Shown here piece after piece: positions 13,763 through 25,603 of a DNA stretch of 26,222 nucleotides; position 1 is the first letter of the stretch, and every line of letters starts with the position of its first letter. Under the pieces are notes generated by a model. It searched no databases. It worked only from the letters and a program-made list of their open reading frames with translations, and was not told the origin of the DNA. The stretch is taken from positions 166,519-192,740 of the forward strand of contig WELA01003597.1 in assembly GCA_009602735.1 (NCBI GenBank). Direction: 5' to 3'. The translations under genes and the position numbers were made by a program. This DNA is from Mesotaenium endlicherianum (Eukaryota; Streptophyta; Zygnematophyceae; Zygnematales; Mesotaeniaceae).

Positions 13763-16700
13763 GTAAGGGATTTCCTTCACCAAGCAAGAACTTGAGCAAG
13801 ACTTCACAATATCTAGTTCATAAGTTCACTGAGTATCAGTATTCCTGATGGACAGTTTACGTAGCCTCCATTATGCTGGATAATCAGTTGACCCCTTATT
13901 CTTTTCATGCTTATCTCGAAAAAGCCTCCAGGCCCCTTCTTGCTAGCTGCAGATAATTCAGAAAAAATCGTTCAAATAAGCTGCCCCTTTATGCTTACTC
14001 TATGGATTGCAGCTGCTATACTTCTGATGAAATCCTTCTAACTTTAATGGTAAGTTTTGAGTGAGACTTCTGGTTGTGGCTGCCTGTATGGGATTCATAA
14101 GTCTTACTTGTTCAGGAGCTGGCACAGTCTTAGCAGCTAAAGTATGGCACATATAACCCTTACGGGAAATTGAAGTACTCAGTGGCCTTCTCTTTGCATG
14201 GGGCACAGCAAGGTGACATACGAAGATTTTTTGGCAAGAACTCAAAGGATGCTGCACCAAAAAGTGTACCGGTATGATCACAGGATGGCCTTTTGTCTGG
14301 AACTTAGTCTGGTTTCTTTGATCTGCAAGCTTCAGTAATCCTACAGCTTGCCTCTTTATGCACAATCTCCCCACAGGGGTTGCCCTGCTTCCTTTGTAGC
14401 ACAGAGCATATATCATGGGCATAAACTCCAACAATGTTTTCCGTGAACGTTCATGCTAGGTCATGTTCTTTTTATCAAGACGATACCAGTTTGTACAGCT
14501 TGGCATCGTGCTTGAAGCTCCTTGTGCAACTGAGTGAGATAGCATTGAATGATAACATTCCAACTGCCCTTTGCTTTTCAGAAGCAGCGGATCCTTTAGG
14601 TGCAGGTCTTTTCACCTCAATTATGAGGTGCAATGTGCATGGGTGACAACTGATGCTGTAGTTGGTCGGGCTCATATCCCTGCAGGCTCCTGCAGTAAAG
14701 CCTAAGGAAGTGCCCTCGGAGCCAGTTGCATCAAGTGTTAAGAGTACGCCAACCAAAAAATCCACAAAAGAAGAGAAAGCCACAGAGACAGTGAAGAAGA
14801 CTAGGAGTCCAGCATTGAAGAGGCCCACACATCCCAAGGTTGAAGTGAAAGAGGAGGCTCCTAAAAGTGCTAGAAAAAGTGGGGGTAGATCAAAGAGGGC
14901 AAGTGAAGATGATGATGATGACGATGAAGAGTATGATGTAGATGAAGAGGAAAAAAAGATCACTTCTAAGAAAGCAAAGATGACCCCAAAGGCAGCACCA
15001 GCAGCAGTAGTCAAGCCTAGTGGTAGAGGAGCAGGAGCAGGTACTGGTGCTAGTGACCCTGCAAGTAAGCCAGCAGCTGGAAGAGGGCGGGGAGGTGGTG
15101 GAGGAGGAGGGGGTTGGCGAGGTGGCTTTGTAGAACGAGGTGCTCCTCCTCACAAGGGAGAGAAGGTAGGAAGAGTTTATGTACTGCATTTTTCTGAAAG
15201 ACTTTGTGACATTTCAAGGTGTTAGTAGATATATTCTCAACATCTGGAGACTGAGACTGGTGAACTTGTGAGGTGGCGGCAGGAAGTGCCTGAGGGAGCT
15301 GAAGATGCCCTGGCAGGTTTTACCATCGTCATCAGCGGCACGCTAGACAGGTGCCGTTTTGATCAGTTTGCCAGGCTGCCTCTTTTGTGCAAGACTCTCA
15401 CGTCATGGCAGTGTCATGTTGAAGGTGGGATAAGGAGCAAACTACTTGAGCTCACATCCTGGAGAGGGCCGGGGAGGGGTGGAGGGAGGGATTATTGTGC
15501 AGCTTGGAGCGGGAGGAGGCAGAGGACCTCATTAAGCGGCATGGAGGGCGTATCACCGGCTCTATCAGCAAGAAAACGGTATAATTTGTCGCTGGCTTGA
15601 ATGCAACAAAGCTGCCAAGCAAACTTCTAGACGCAACCATCAGGATCTCTTGCTGCCTTTGTTCTTTGTCTCGTCTCTTGCCCGTCTTCTGCTACGAGCT
15701 GTTTGTGGAGAGCTGCTGTACGATCAGTTACCGTCCTTGAGTTCTTCTGAGGAAGAGGCCTTTGACCTCCGATGATTGAGCTGAGACATAAGTACGACAT
15801 GGAGGATAGTCCTGTGCTAGATCAACTCCAGAAGTGTGTGGGCCATTTCAGTTGTCCAGATTTCAACAGCTAGGTATTAATTGTCTGATGTGACGTGCGT
15901 GTGGGGCTATTGGCAGAGCTATTTGCTGGCTGATGAAGATGTAGGCGGCAGGAAGTCTCAGAAGGCAAAGGAGCTCAAGTAAGAGTGCTAGCATTCCTGC
16001 TGTCATGCCATGAATGTTTGTACCCTGCCAGTGTACCTTCCATTGTCTACTGATTGTGGGCCTTGTGTTGCAGTTTTGAGAACAGGCAGCTTGAGTGGTA
16101 ATGTGGTGGGCAGGGTGCCCTTCCTCACAGAGGATGGCTTGTTTGAACTCATCCGCAAGAAGCCTGCTGCAGTGTCACCCCCTGCTGCTGTGGCATCATC
16201 CCCCGCTTCAGGTTCGGGAACCAAGCCACATGATAGCCTCTTGTCCAATGACACTGCTTGCTGCATCTCTTCATTCTGGCTTCTTGTCCTGGTTCCGGCA
16301 GGGAGGTGCTTCACTGCTATTTTGTCACGTCTCTGCTGCGGATCCTCAGGCTGGGCGTGCCTGAAGTAAGATCAGTGTGCTGGTTTCCACTTTAGAAGCA
16401 CAGATGGTGTGCAAGAGGCGTATGAGGTGTAGCTCTGGTGCGAGCCTTGGCGCTATGGCTGAGTGAAAATTGGACATGCTTGCATGCATTGTGCAGGCTC
16501 TAAAGGCAAAGGCAGAAGGGTTGCACCTGAGCCCCCTGCCCCTCTCCCCCCTAAGGCACCCAGTAAAGCAGCTCCACCACCACCATCAGCCGCAGCAGCA
16601 TTGGTGAAAGGGAAGGCCAAAGCAGGTGCAGGACCAGGCGCAGCAGCAGGAGGGGCGGGCAATGGGGTGGTAATGACGGAGGCGTGGCCGCAGAAGTATG

Positions 16701-19700
16701 CGCCGCACTCAGTCGACGACATTGTTGCCAACCAAACCCTTGTACGTAGTCTTTGCATCTCTCCAGCACCTTGCTCTCTCCTCTCTACGTCCTCAACAAT
16801 ACCTCGCTCAAGCGAATATGAGATAATGGGTCACTTTGGAGCCATTTATGGCGCAGTCTGATGGGGGGTGGCTGCATGCTCTGGGGCTGTTACAGGTGAA
16901 GCAGTTGCAGGAGTGGATGGCCAACTGGGATGCTCATCACCTGCATGGAGCTGGCAAGGACAAGAAGGGCAAGAAGGGAGCAGGTGGCAGCAGCAGCAGC
17001 AAAACAGGAGCTGACAAGAAGGCTGTGCTCATCAGCGGCGGGCCTGGCATTGGCAAGACCACCACGGCGCGCCTCGTTTGCGAGCAACTTGGCCGCCCTA
17101 CCCTCGAGGTTGACACCTGTCCTCCCCACTCAGCAAGAGCCATGCCATCCATGTGTATGGCCGCATGCTCGCTCCTCCTCGGCAAGTGCTGGAGCGTGGG
17201 AGGCGACGCTGGCTTTCTGCGTCCTGCAGCGGCAAGGAAGAAGTGTCCTGTGCTCAGAAGTAGTTCCTGAGAAACTATGGGGTCTAAATTCTGGCTGGAG
17301 GGGGCTATGATGAGCCTGCAGGTGAATGCGAGTGACACGAGGGGCAAGGCGGATACAAAGATTGGAGGCGGCATGGGCGGGCGCACGGCCAACGCCATCA
17401 AGGAGATGGTCACTAACACGTCGCTGGCCTTTGGTGACAACAGTGGAGGGTCAGTTTCTTGACTGTTCTTGATTTGCCCTTTCCCAACGCACAGGTCTCA
17501 TTCAGGGGTGTATTTTTTGTACGCGTGTTGGTGCTGCTGTTGGACACTGCAGGATGTCTTGCCGTGGCAATGCTTGCAGCAGCAGTGGAGACCGGCTGTC
17601 CTGACGTCACCTCAATCTTTTGGCCCAGAGCCACTTGTTGGGGCTAGGCTCTGTCTGGCCACTACATGTAGTCCACCAATGGCCTTGTCCCTGCACACAG
17701 GCCATGTGCCCTATCCTTCCGGAAGTGACCTCGTTAACGCTGCTGTGGCTTGTTGGCTCGTTTCTTGTACCTGTCTAGCTCTGTTGGAAGTGCTCCAATA
17801 GCGTAAGTTGGCCAAGGTTTTACATGACATGCCGGTGTCAGGAGTGCAGCTTGGCTCAGGGTGAAACTTGATTTTCCTGGACATGACTGCAAGTAGCACG
17901 CGCTGCTGCTGTTGCTGCTGCTGCTTATGCTGGTATTGATGGTGGTGATGGTGGTGGCGATGGGGGGGGCAGGGAGCAGAAGCTGAAGCCAGTGCTGATC
18001 ATGGACGAGGTGGACGGCATGTCGGGCGGAGACCGAGGCGGTGTGGCCGACCTCATAGCCAGCATCAAGTCCAGCAGCATCCCCATCGTGTGCATCTGCA
18101 ATGATCGCTACTCTCGCAAGCTGCAGTCGCTCGTCAACCACTGCCTGCTTCTCAACTACCGCAAGCCCACCAAGCAGCAGGCATGTTGCACGTGCCCTTG
18201 CTGTGCCTCATTCTTGCACTGGTGGCCGCCACCCGCTCGAAAGACATGCAGGAGGACCCTGGACCCTCAAATCCTGACCCCTCAACTTGCCAGGTGCGCC
18301 TTTGAGCTTGCTGAGACAACGAAAGCTTGCGAGGCCATGCAGGGGCTGTCCTTATTGTGCCCTGGTTGCCATGCCTTGGACTAATGGACGCATTAAGGGG
18401 CACAGCACAAAGAGGATTCCTGGTTTAGCGTAGGGCGCCTCCACCCACACCCCCCCTTGGCGCTCCCTCTTCTAGTGTTCCAGTGGGCCGGTCCTTGGTG
18501 AGTGCTCTGAAGGGCGTCGGTTTCGGGCTGCAGATGGCAAAGAGGCTGCGCTATGTGGCCAACCAGGAGAAGCTTCAGGTGGCAGACGTACGTATTCTTG
18601 CTACATAAGCACCCACCCCCTTATATTTCTCCCTCTGTTCCTTGTGCACCATGCACGGCATTGCTTCGTGCCTGTCAGAGTACCCGCTCCTTTCTATTTC
18701 TGGGAGGTGCGCTGGGAGGTTTGCCTGACAATCGAAAAAGCACGCCTCGGGTGCCCGCTCGTGCATCATTGTGTATCCACATGTGCCTTTTTGGCCGGTC
18801 TGGAAGAGGCTGACCAAAGTATGGCATGGGTAGCTGTTCCTGGCGGGGGTGCCAAGCCTGACACTCATGGAAGTGCATTCTGGTGCAGACTGCGTTGGAG
18901 GAGCTGGCAGAGAAGGTGAACGGGGACATGAGGATGGCCCTCAACCAGCTGCAGTATATGGCCTTGTCGTCGCGCACCCTCTCCTATGCTGATCTCAAGG
19001 CCCGTCTCAACGCCAGCGCCAAGGACGAGGACATGAAGCCCATGGCTGCCCTTGACAAGTAAGCTCCTCGTCCGGAGCTGTCTTGCTTTGCTCTAGGTGT
19101 AGCAGGCCCTTCTACAGCTTTCACAGCGGTTGAGACCGACTAGTCCACTCAATGAGAGCGAGTCTCTGGTTGACTGTGAGACCCTCTTCTTACCCTGTTT
19201 GGATCTGAGGCTCAGTGAGACATTTTGTGATGGCACCATACTGTACGGGGAGGTGGGCAGGCTGCTTGGTATGGGAGCTGGGCGGCTGAGGCTGGACGAG
19301 CGCATTGATGCCGCCATGTCCGACATCGATCTTATCCCCCTCATGCTCCAGGTAGGTGGTGCCTGGGCTGCTCTGGCCCCCCTCTGCTTCTCAGCCATCC
19401 AGCCATCCGTCAATTCTCGCAGACCATCCACCTCCTTTGACTGAATACGCTGTCTCTAATACCCCACCCTCCCTCGCCATAATGCTGGCTGGCACAGACA
19501 GGAGTATGGCTCACGCCTTGGACTGCTGCATTGTGATTGTCGTCTGGATGCTGCTGTTCATTGCAGGAGAATTACTTGAATTACCGCCCAATCGGAGTGG
19601 ACCCAGAGAGCGCGGAGGGGCTGGAGAGAATGTCGCGTGCCGCCGACTCCATTTCAGACGGCGACCGCGTCAACGTGCAGGTCTTTTGACTGGCCTACCT

Positions 19701-22700
19701 TACCTCGCTACTTCCTTACCCAGCGCCATTGATTTTCCCACCATTTTGTGCACGCTTTCGTTTTCCCTTGCTGGATTACTTGGTTGAGCTATAGGGTAGC
19801 TGCCTCTCCTCTCTTAATGACTGTCCTTCTGGCATCATATGCTGACCAACTAAGGGCGGCTGGAGGTTGGACACATTGGGTTCTGGAAGTCCACCTTCCC
19901 TGCACAAGTTTAAGGCTAGAGTGGGCATAGGTATAGCAACGAACTGACACGGGACATACGGTGTACTGGTCCTCAAAACCATCGCGAGCAGGTGCGAAGG
20001 TACCAGCAGTGGCAGCATCTCCCATTCTCGACCTTTATGTCCTGTCTTCTTCCGTAAGTTCTCTTCCCCGCAGTCAGACAAGGTGTGCTTGTTCTATTCA
20101 CTTGCTTAGGGCAAGCAGCAGCACAGGCAGCATCCCTAAGTTTGGCCTGTACTTACTGCCAGTCAAGGCCTCCTGTAGAGTGCTTGTGTTTTCAAGTTGG
20201 AGCTGTGTGCCAGGGTTTGAATGTGCAATACATAGCTAGCTGCCATGATATAGGCTTCAAGGATAGCTGCTGCTAGCAGCTCGTCACTTAGGGTGTAAAC
20301 CCATAAATGGCGCCCTGGGTGTGTGCGTGGGAATGAGAGTGCAGGGGCATTTGCGTGCACGGGTCGCGCACTGTTCTGGCTCCGGTACGCTGCACCGCAC
20401 GGTCTCTTTTTTATTCTGTTTCATGGCACCCGTTCTTTGCCTCTGTCCTGTGTGAACGGTCTTGGCTAATCGCGTCTTTTTTGTTGTAGTCCCCTCCTTG
20501 TGGTCATTTTGATCATGGACGCTGATCGCAAATGCGTGTGTGCGCCACAATGCAGGGCGAGATGAATTTCAACCGGTTCCCAGGATGGCTGGGCAAGAAC
20601 TCCACAACGGGCAAGAACAGGCGCCTGCTGGATGAGCTCCACTCGCACATCCTCGCCTCCCGTGTCTGTGAGCCCACCAGGTGAGATTGCACAACATTTT
20701 CAGCAGAGCCAGCTGTTGTCAGATCTATGCAGGTACATGTGCCCATACTCACATATTTCACTTGAAGATTTATTTATTGCAGGTATTACAATCATATATT
20801 CTTGAAACCAACCAGGATTTGAAATACAAAGCTGGCCCATAAGATGATGAGGCGGTATTGACTGCCTGTTGCCATAGATGAGGCCTGGGAGACTGCAAAT
20901 CCGAAGCCATCAACCCTGGTAGCAATAGCATCCAATGCTGCTGTCAACAGACGGGCTTCTGATCACATGCATGTATCCAACAGTAAGACCTTGGGTCACA
21001 GCGTGCACGTCGAACGTCGAGTGTGTTGCCCCGTAACGCTGAAATTCACACTCATCCCATGGGTGGTGGTTGGTGGGTGCAGGCTGGGGGTGCGCTTGGA
21101 CTACCTGCCTCTGCTCAAGGACAGCATCACAGGGCCCCTCAAAACAATGAGCAAGGTGGAGACCACGGGGCTTATACAACTACTTCTCCCTGCCCTGCCC
21201 TTTTGATTTCCATCTTGTGGCTCCGCTTGCAGCATTGCGATTGGGCACTTATCATATGAATTAATCTGCTCCATCCACCTCCTGGGTGCCTCAAGTATGG
21301 GAGAGGCACTTCTAACGGTCGCCCAAAAATTCGCTGGCATGTGAGCGGGGTGCAGGAGGAGGGAGTGGGGGCAGTACTGCAGCTGCTGGAGGAGTATTCC
21401 ATCACTCTCGAGGACTACGACACTATCCTTGAGCTGTCCCGCCTAAAGGTGCACATGCGTGTGCAACCTGTGCTGCCCCCACGTGCATCTTTAGCCATCA
21501 GTTTTATCAACAAGCTCTAGCCTCAGTACAGCAACAGGTCTCAGGATGTCTGCGCTGGCACATTCTTGGTTAATTTGCAGTGAATGCTAAGTGCTATGCG
21601 CCTCGCAGAGGCTGTGATGTACTCTAGCCACAATCATTTTCTGCTGGTGGCCACGTGAATTTATTGAAGAGTTAGCATGAGAAGGAAAACTAAGGACTGC
21701 AAGGCTAGCTGTTGATTGCAATGAAGAGCAGGGCATGCCAGACACAACCAAAGACATACCGGCAGCGGTCAAGTCGCAATTGACGCGAGAATTCAAGAAG
21801 CGCAGCCACAAGGTGAAGTCAGCGGACCTGCTGCCCGCTTTCACGGCGCCAGGGCAGAAGAAGGGGCCTGCTACGCGCCGCAGGGGCCGTGCCAAAGGAC
21901 TCGAGATTGTTCCTGGTGATGCCGGGATGGATGCCGATGTGCCTGTTGCCGTCGAAGGTATGGATGTGCAATGTGTATCTTACCTCTGTTTTTGCCTACC
22001 TCCGTGCAAGTTTGTGCCACCGACCTTGTCGGCTGATATTAAGAAATATGCAATGATAACTTTTGCGTGCCCGTGGTCTGTCTTGCTGCAGACGATGGAG
22101 CGGCTGAGCTAGAGGAAGAGGGAGAAGAGGATGAAGAGGATGCATCCAACGGTGATGCTGACGGTGGTGCGCTTTCATGTTGCCTAATTCCAAGCTTCCC
22201 CTTGGCTCCTTCCACGTGATGTAGCATGGAAAGCTCTTGCTGACAGCAGCTTCATCTTTCGTCACCTATCTGCAAGTGGGATCCAGCCATGATCATATTC
22301 CTTTAGCATGTTCGCGTTCAACGTGAAAGGTTGCAGGATAGAGGACATGTACAAACTAGCTGTTTCCTGGGGGTCGGTGGGCTGCAGATGCAGCAGCAGC
22401 TGCAAGGCTCCTGACGACGTCCAGTACAGTGGAGACAAGTGGAGGCGCTGCTCGAGGTACTGTAGCCTTCCTCTCCAATCTTCTTCATCATTCTCTGTTG
22501 TGGGTCTTGCTTCAGGGTTCACTATCAGCGCCAGCAGCTTAATGGACACATCATCGTGTATTTTGAAATTAATTTGCTTACTGATGGGTTGATCTTAGAC
22601 AAAGCGCCAAGTGTCTTACCAGAAGAAATTCCACAATGCTTTGGAGTTGCCTAGCTAGTCATTGGTGCCTCAGGCAACATAGCTGATGGATAGGAGCGTG

Positions 22701-23204
22701 GGTGGGGGCAGCTGCCGAGCATGTTGTGGTGATTCTCCCAGAATCGAGTGCGGGACAGCAAGACAACGCATATGCATCCCTCGCAGAGGAAGCCCACGGG
22801 TCGTCAACGTCGTCTTGCTGCTGCTTAGGTCCTTGTGAATCTCCAGCCCGGTGCGGTCGAGCTTGTTGGCAGCGATCGCGGCAGGTCTTCTGGGGGGCAG
22901 TTGGGGTTGTGTCCACAGGAGTTTCCCTCTTTATCGCACTTTGCACACAGCTTTTTGCACTCCTCGTGGCTGCTATGGGCGCTATTGTGTGGGCACTCTG
23001 CTGCTGCGGCCGTGGAGTGCCTTGGAGGGGCTCACAGGTGCGTGCGCTACTAACTCTGGAAGAGCCAAGTCCGCAGGTCGGGGTCGCAGTGCCAATCGCG
23101 CGGCCGGCTCCGGAAGTGGCCGAGCTGTGAAGAGGGACGCCTCTGCTGCTGAGGGCAAGGCCGGCAGGGGTGCAGGCACAGCCGCAAAGCGTAGCAAAAA
23201 GTAG
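13760..23204 (+). CDS. RFC1: Replication factor C large subunit (RFC1)
   Basis: Large subunit of the clamp loader that opens PCNA and places it on primed DNA in the nucleus. Modelled exons: 13760-13762, 14209-14271, 14686-15165, 15283-15350, 15503-15578, 15917-15978, 16114-16211, 16497-16741, 16896-17108, 17322-17449, 17973-18180, 18534-18587, 18889-19058, 19261-19351, 19567-19680, 19992-20053, 20345-20384, 20556-20680, 21083-21155, 21356-21448, 21732-21957, 22092-22166 and 23038-23204; phases agree, about 977 residues against roughly 956 in Arabidopsis. In order: N-terminal DIRRFFG at 4-10, matching the PCNA-binding-like start of RFC1 proteins; Lys/Ser linker with an Asp/Glu run and a Gly run; BRCT domain about 183-283; AAA+ domain with Walker A GPGIGKTT at 414-421 and Walker B LIMDEVDGM around 490; the RFC1 C-terminal domain (ENYLNYRP, NFNRFPGWLGKNS, LDYLPLLKD); and an acidic, then basic Gly/Ala tail. 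The splice choice at 22163/22166 is ambiguous by one codon. The 870-base last intron could hide a further exon. Confidence 0.93.
14905..14960 (+). repeat. Asp/Glu-coding GAT/GAA repeat in RFC1
   Basis: A run of GAT, GAC and GAA codons encodes an acidic patch (EDDDDDDEEYDVDEEE) in the linker before the BRCT domain. Acidic, low-complexity linkers are common in RFC1 proteins. A second simple repeat at about 15088-15118 encodes eight or more Gly. Confidence 0.85.
17901..17972 (+). repeat. GCT / GGT triplet repeats ending an RFC1 intron
   Basis: Imperfect GCT repeats pass into GGTGAT/GGT repeats and then a run of eight G at 17962-17969 before the CAG acceptor at 17972. The downstream exon is secure (it carries Walker B), so this acceptor is used despite having no pyrimidine tract. 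Confidence 0.8.
18181..18533 (+). other. GC-AG intron in RFC1
   Basis: The exon ends ...CCC ACC AAG CAG CAG at 18180 and is followed by GCATGTTG; the next exon starts ATG GCA AAG AGG at 18534 after CTGCAG. The join gives RKPTKQQMAKRL, which is the same in plant RFC1. The nearest GT, four bases later, would break the frame. The GC donor is therefore well supported. Confidence 0.8.
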
Positions 23205-23597
23205 AAAATAGAATTTACACTGAGCTGGTATATGATGTAGCTGAATTGACGATTAAGACAATTGAGTGGGGCATGTGCCACCTCGAGACGCCAACTGCAA
23301 TGTTATCAAATGCCTTCGCACTCTGGCCTGTCACAGATCCAGTTTTTAACTGAATAGTTGCTTTGCCTTCTATCTCTATGTCATACTTTCAGCAATAGTA
23401 GCCCCAACCTTTTTTGGTGCCTATAATCTGCAGCTGGAATCTGTCTGGATTAGTGGAGTCAAGGATGACGCGCCTGCAATTGGCAGCCATGGGCGCTGAC
23501 CTCTCTTGTAACTGCACTGCTGCTATACATAAGCTACATTCACGCTACCTGCTAATTGAAACTGTAACTTCAATACATATATCTTAAACTAGAAGCT
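23205..23597. other. Convergent intergenic region, RFC1 / YggT gene
   Basis: These 393 bases separate the RFC1 stop (TAG, 23202-23204) from the YggT stop on the other strand (TAA, 23598-23600), so they hold both 3' untranslated regions. The stretch is AT-rich with no open frame or RNA gene that I recognise. Confidence 0.6.
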
Positions 23598-25267
23598 TTA
23601 TGGTTGCTGTTGTGATAGGAGTACAAGAAGGCCTTGTGAGCCCAACAAAATCTCGTTAATAAAGCTCATGATGGCTACCCATATGACAGGGGCAACATCA
23701 ACACCTCCTACGGGGGGTATGAGGCGCCTTGTGGGACCCAGTACAGGCTCTGTGGGCCTGTAAGCAATCACATATGGCAGCTTGTTGACAGGCAGCTGCA
23801 CATAGCAGACACCAGCACATGATTTCAGCATTCAAGCAGTGTAGTAGCTGGATTTTCAGCTCAATGAGGCAAAGTTACAATGTGGAGGGAGTGTAGCACG
23901 CGGGATGATACAAAACATATTCTTATCTCAGCACCCTCACAGCATCATGCGGGCACACTTGGTCTAAAACTGGAGAATCTCAAACTTAGAAACCCTAAAA
24001 AGCCTCCTCCACTGAGACTTGTAACACATCCATACAAACGCTGGCGGATATCAAGCATGACCTTTCAAAAATGATTTCTTCAAAAGTATACATACTCTGG
24101 TGATACTTGCAACAGTGGGGGGGCCTGGTGCAAGTCTGCGTATTTCCTAAACCAGTCACAAAATTTCTCCTCTCTAATGTTCTCTGTTTGATCATCTATT
24201 TGTTGATTTAAGCAGCAGCCTCACCAGACTCATATTCATGGTTTGAAAAGTTGTGATGCAGGTGAGCAGACTATCCCAGGAAAATACTGATGTCAACTCT
24301 TAATACCTCGACTCTTCCAAACAAAAGGGTTCAAGCATACCACATCCTACTACCAGCTATTATGGATTTAAAGGTAAAACAGAGAAAAGTATAGTTGAGC
24401 CGCAACCGTTTCACCCTTCCATTGCCCAACCCCTTTACATAGTATCTCCAATGCCTGCCATTGATTGTTGCCCCTCATCACTTTGACTTCATCACTTTGC
24501 TCTAATGCCCCTTTCAGTGCATTAAGACTTCGGAGTACATTTAAGCGTAAACGCTTGGTCCTCACTAACAAGTGCAGCAGCAAATGGCATGTGTCAGAAT
24601 GCCCCCCCAATACATCTAGAAAGAATAAGTGGTGTGCATAAGAGAATAATAATTGCCAGTGGTAAGAAGGGGTTGAGTCTGTAAGACTTGCCTGGGGGTA
24701 CCATGACATGACAATGCGGATAATGAAGAGAAAGTTCAGTCCAGCAAAGAAGGGGCCTAATATGGCTGATATCAACTTGGCACTCGCTGGGTCCAAGTCT
24801 GCAAGCTCAAAAAGGGGGCTGGCAGTCGCCAGTTGCGTGAAGCTTGCCACATCCATCAAGTTGCTAGATCCAGCTGCCTGTGCTGCTAAGGGGATCAGAG
24901 AGGAAGCAACCATGAGGGGCAGCGTCAGCAGAGCTGCATTTTTGCCAACCTGAGCAGCCCTTTCGGAGCTATTGGCACTTTCTAATAGGTATCTTTGAAT
25001 ACCTTCATCTTTACCACTACATCTTTTCACTGCCTCTGAGTTATTCCTAGCGCGAGGAACTTGTGCAGCTAGATCACTATCTTTTGCATGATAATGTGAA
25101 GCTACAGGACCTTCTCTGCCCTTCGAAAACTTTATGAAACTACGCGTTCTGGTTGGGTACATTTTTAGCACCATAAAATTTCTTCCAGCTTGAATTTGAC
25201 TAGAAAGCTTCAAACAACTGACAGGAGTGACGACGTGAACACAAAGAGATGCCATTGCTTCGTGCAC
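23598..25267 (-). CDS. Plastid YggT-family membrane protein (YLMG1-like)
   Basis: A small two-helix YggT-family membrane protein. In plants this family includes YLMG1, linked to plastid nucleoid distribution, and CCB3, linked to cytochrome b6 haem attachment; the sequence here looks nearer YLMG1, but that choice is from memory. Two exons: 25267-24692 (192 codons) and 23795-23598 (65 codons plus TAA), total 257 residues. The first about 105 residues are basic and Ser/Ala-rich, as in a chloroplast transit peptide; a hydrophobic stretch ending LAAQAAG at about 127-133 may be a second targeting or membrane segment. Helix one is ILGPFFAGLNFLFIIRIVMS (169-188), then SWYPQ joins LPVNKLPYVIAYRPTEPVL, and helix two lies near VAPVIWVAIMSFINEILLG. 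The C-terminus LLVLLSQQQP is family-typical. The intron uses a GC donor. A second in-frame Met four codons in is an alternative start. Confidence 0.88.
23796..24691 (-). other. GC-AG intron in the YggT gene
   Basis: On the minus strand the first exon ends TGG TAC CCC CAG and is followed by GCAAGT, the textbook GC-donor consensus (AG|GCAAGT). The next exon starts CTG CCT GTC AAC after TGTGCAG. The join gives MSWYPQLPVNKLPYV, as expected for YggT proteins. Length 896. Confidence 0.85.
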
Positions 25268-25443
25268 GATGCTGTAGGCTTTATTATTTCACCACAAAAG
25301 CTCGAAAAGGACACCTCCTGTGGCCCTTTATGGCGACTACCCCACTTACGAAAGTAGAAGTCGACAAATAAGTTACAAAAGATGATTATACTTCCTTCAT
25401 GAGCTGTTCAGTGAAGTATTCTCTCGGCAGAGGCGATAGTGGA

Positions 25444-25482
25444 GTGTTTCACTGCAGTGTTTCACCAGAGTGTTTCATGGGC
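25444..25482 (-). repeat. Three GTGTTTCA copies at exact 13-base spacing
   Basis: On the + strand GTGTTTCA begins at 25444, 25457 and 25470; the five bases between copies differ. It lies about 180-215 bases upstream of the YggT start, so it may be a repeated binding site or simply a decayed short tandem repeat. Confidence 0.7.
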
Positions 25483-25489
25483 ACTGGTT

Positions 25490-25603
25490 ACGTTCACGTC
25501 GCTTCTGCCGTGCTGGACAGTCCGCTTAGCTGGTCGACGTCGCGTCCCTCGTAACGTAGTATGAATGTCGTGCACGTCGTGCTGGACGTCGGAGCTGTCA
25601 CGT
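25490..25603. promoter_or_regulatory. Cluster of seven ACGT cores upstream of the YggT gene
   Basis: ACGT occurs at 25490, 25496, 25537, 25554, 25574, 25586 and 25600, seven times in 114 bases against about 0.4 expected in random sequence. ACGT is the core of plant bZIP and G-box-type sites, often in light-responsive promoters. The block sits about 220-340 bases upstream of the plastid-protein start, a plausible promoter position. Its use is inferred only. Confidence 0.45.

Noticed and set aside
14000..14434. 144-codon minus-strand open frame
   Set aside because: Antisense to the secure RFC1 exon at 14209-14271, with no recognisable content.
14584..14601. Micro-exon between TTTTCAG and GTGCAG in an RFC1 intron
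   Set aside because: In the required phase it contains a TAG stop.
22829..22882. Possible RFC1 exon reading VNLQPGAVELVGSDRGR
   Set aside because: Resembles the tail of plant RFC1, but neither end agrees in phase with the neighbouring exons.
24708..24953. 81-codon + strand open frame
   Set aside because: Mirror of the conserved YggT coding exon.
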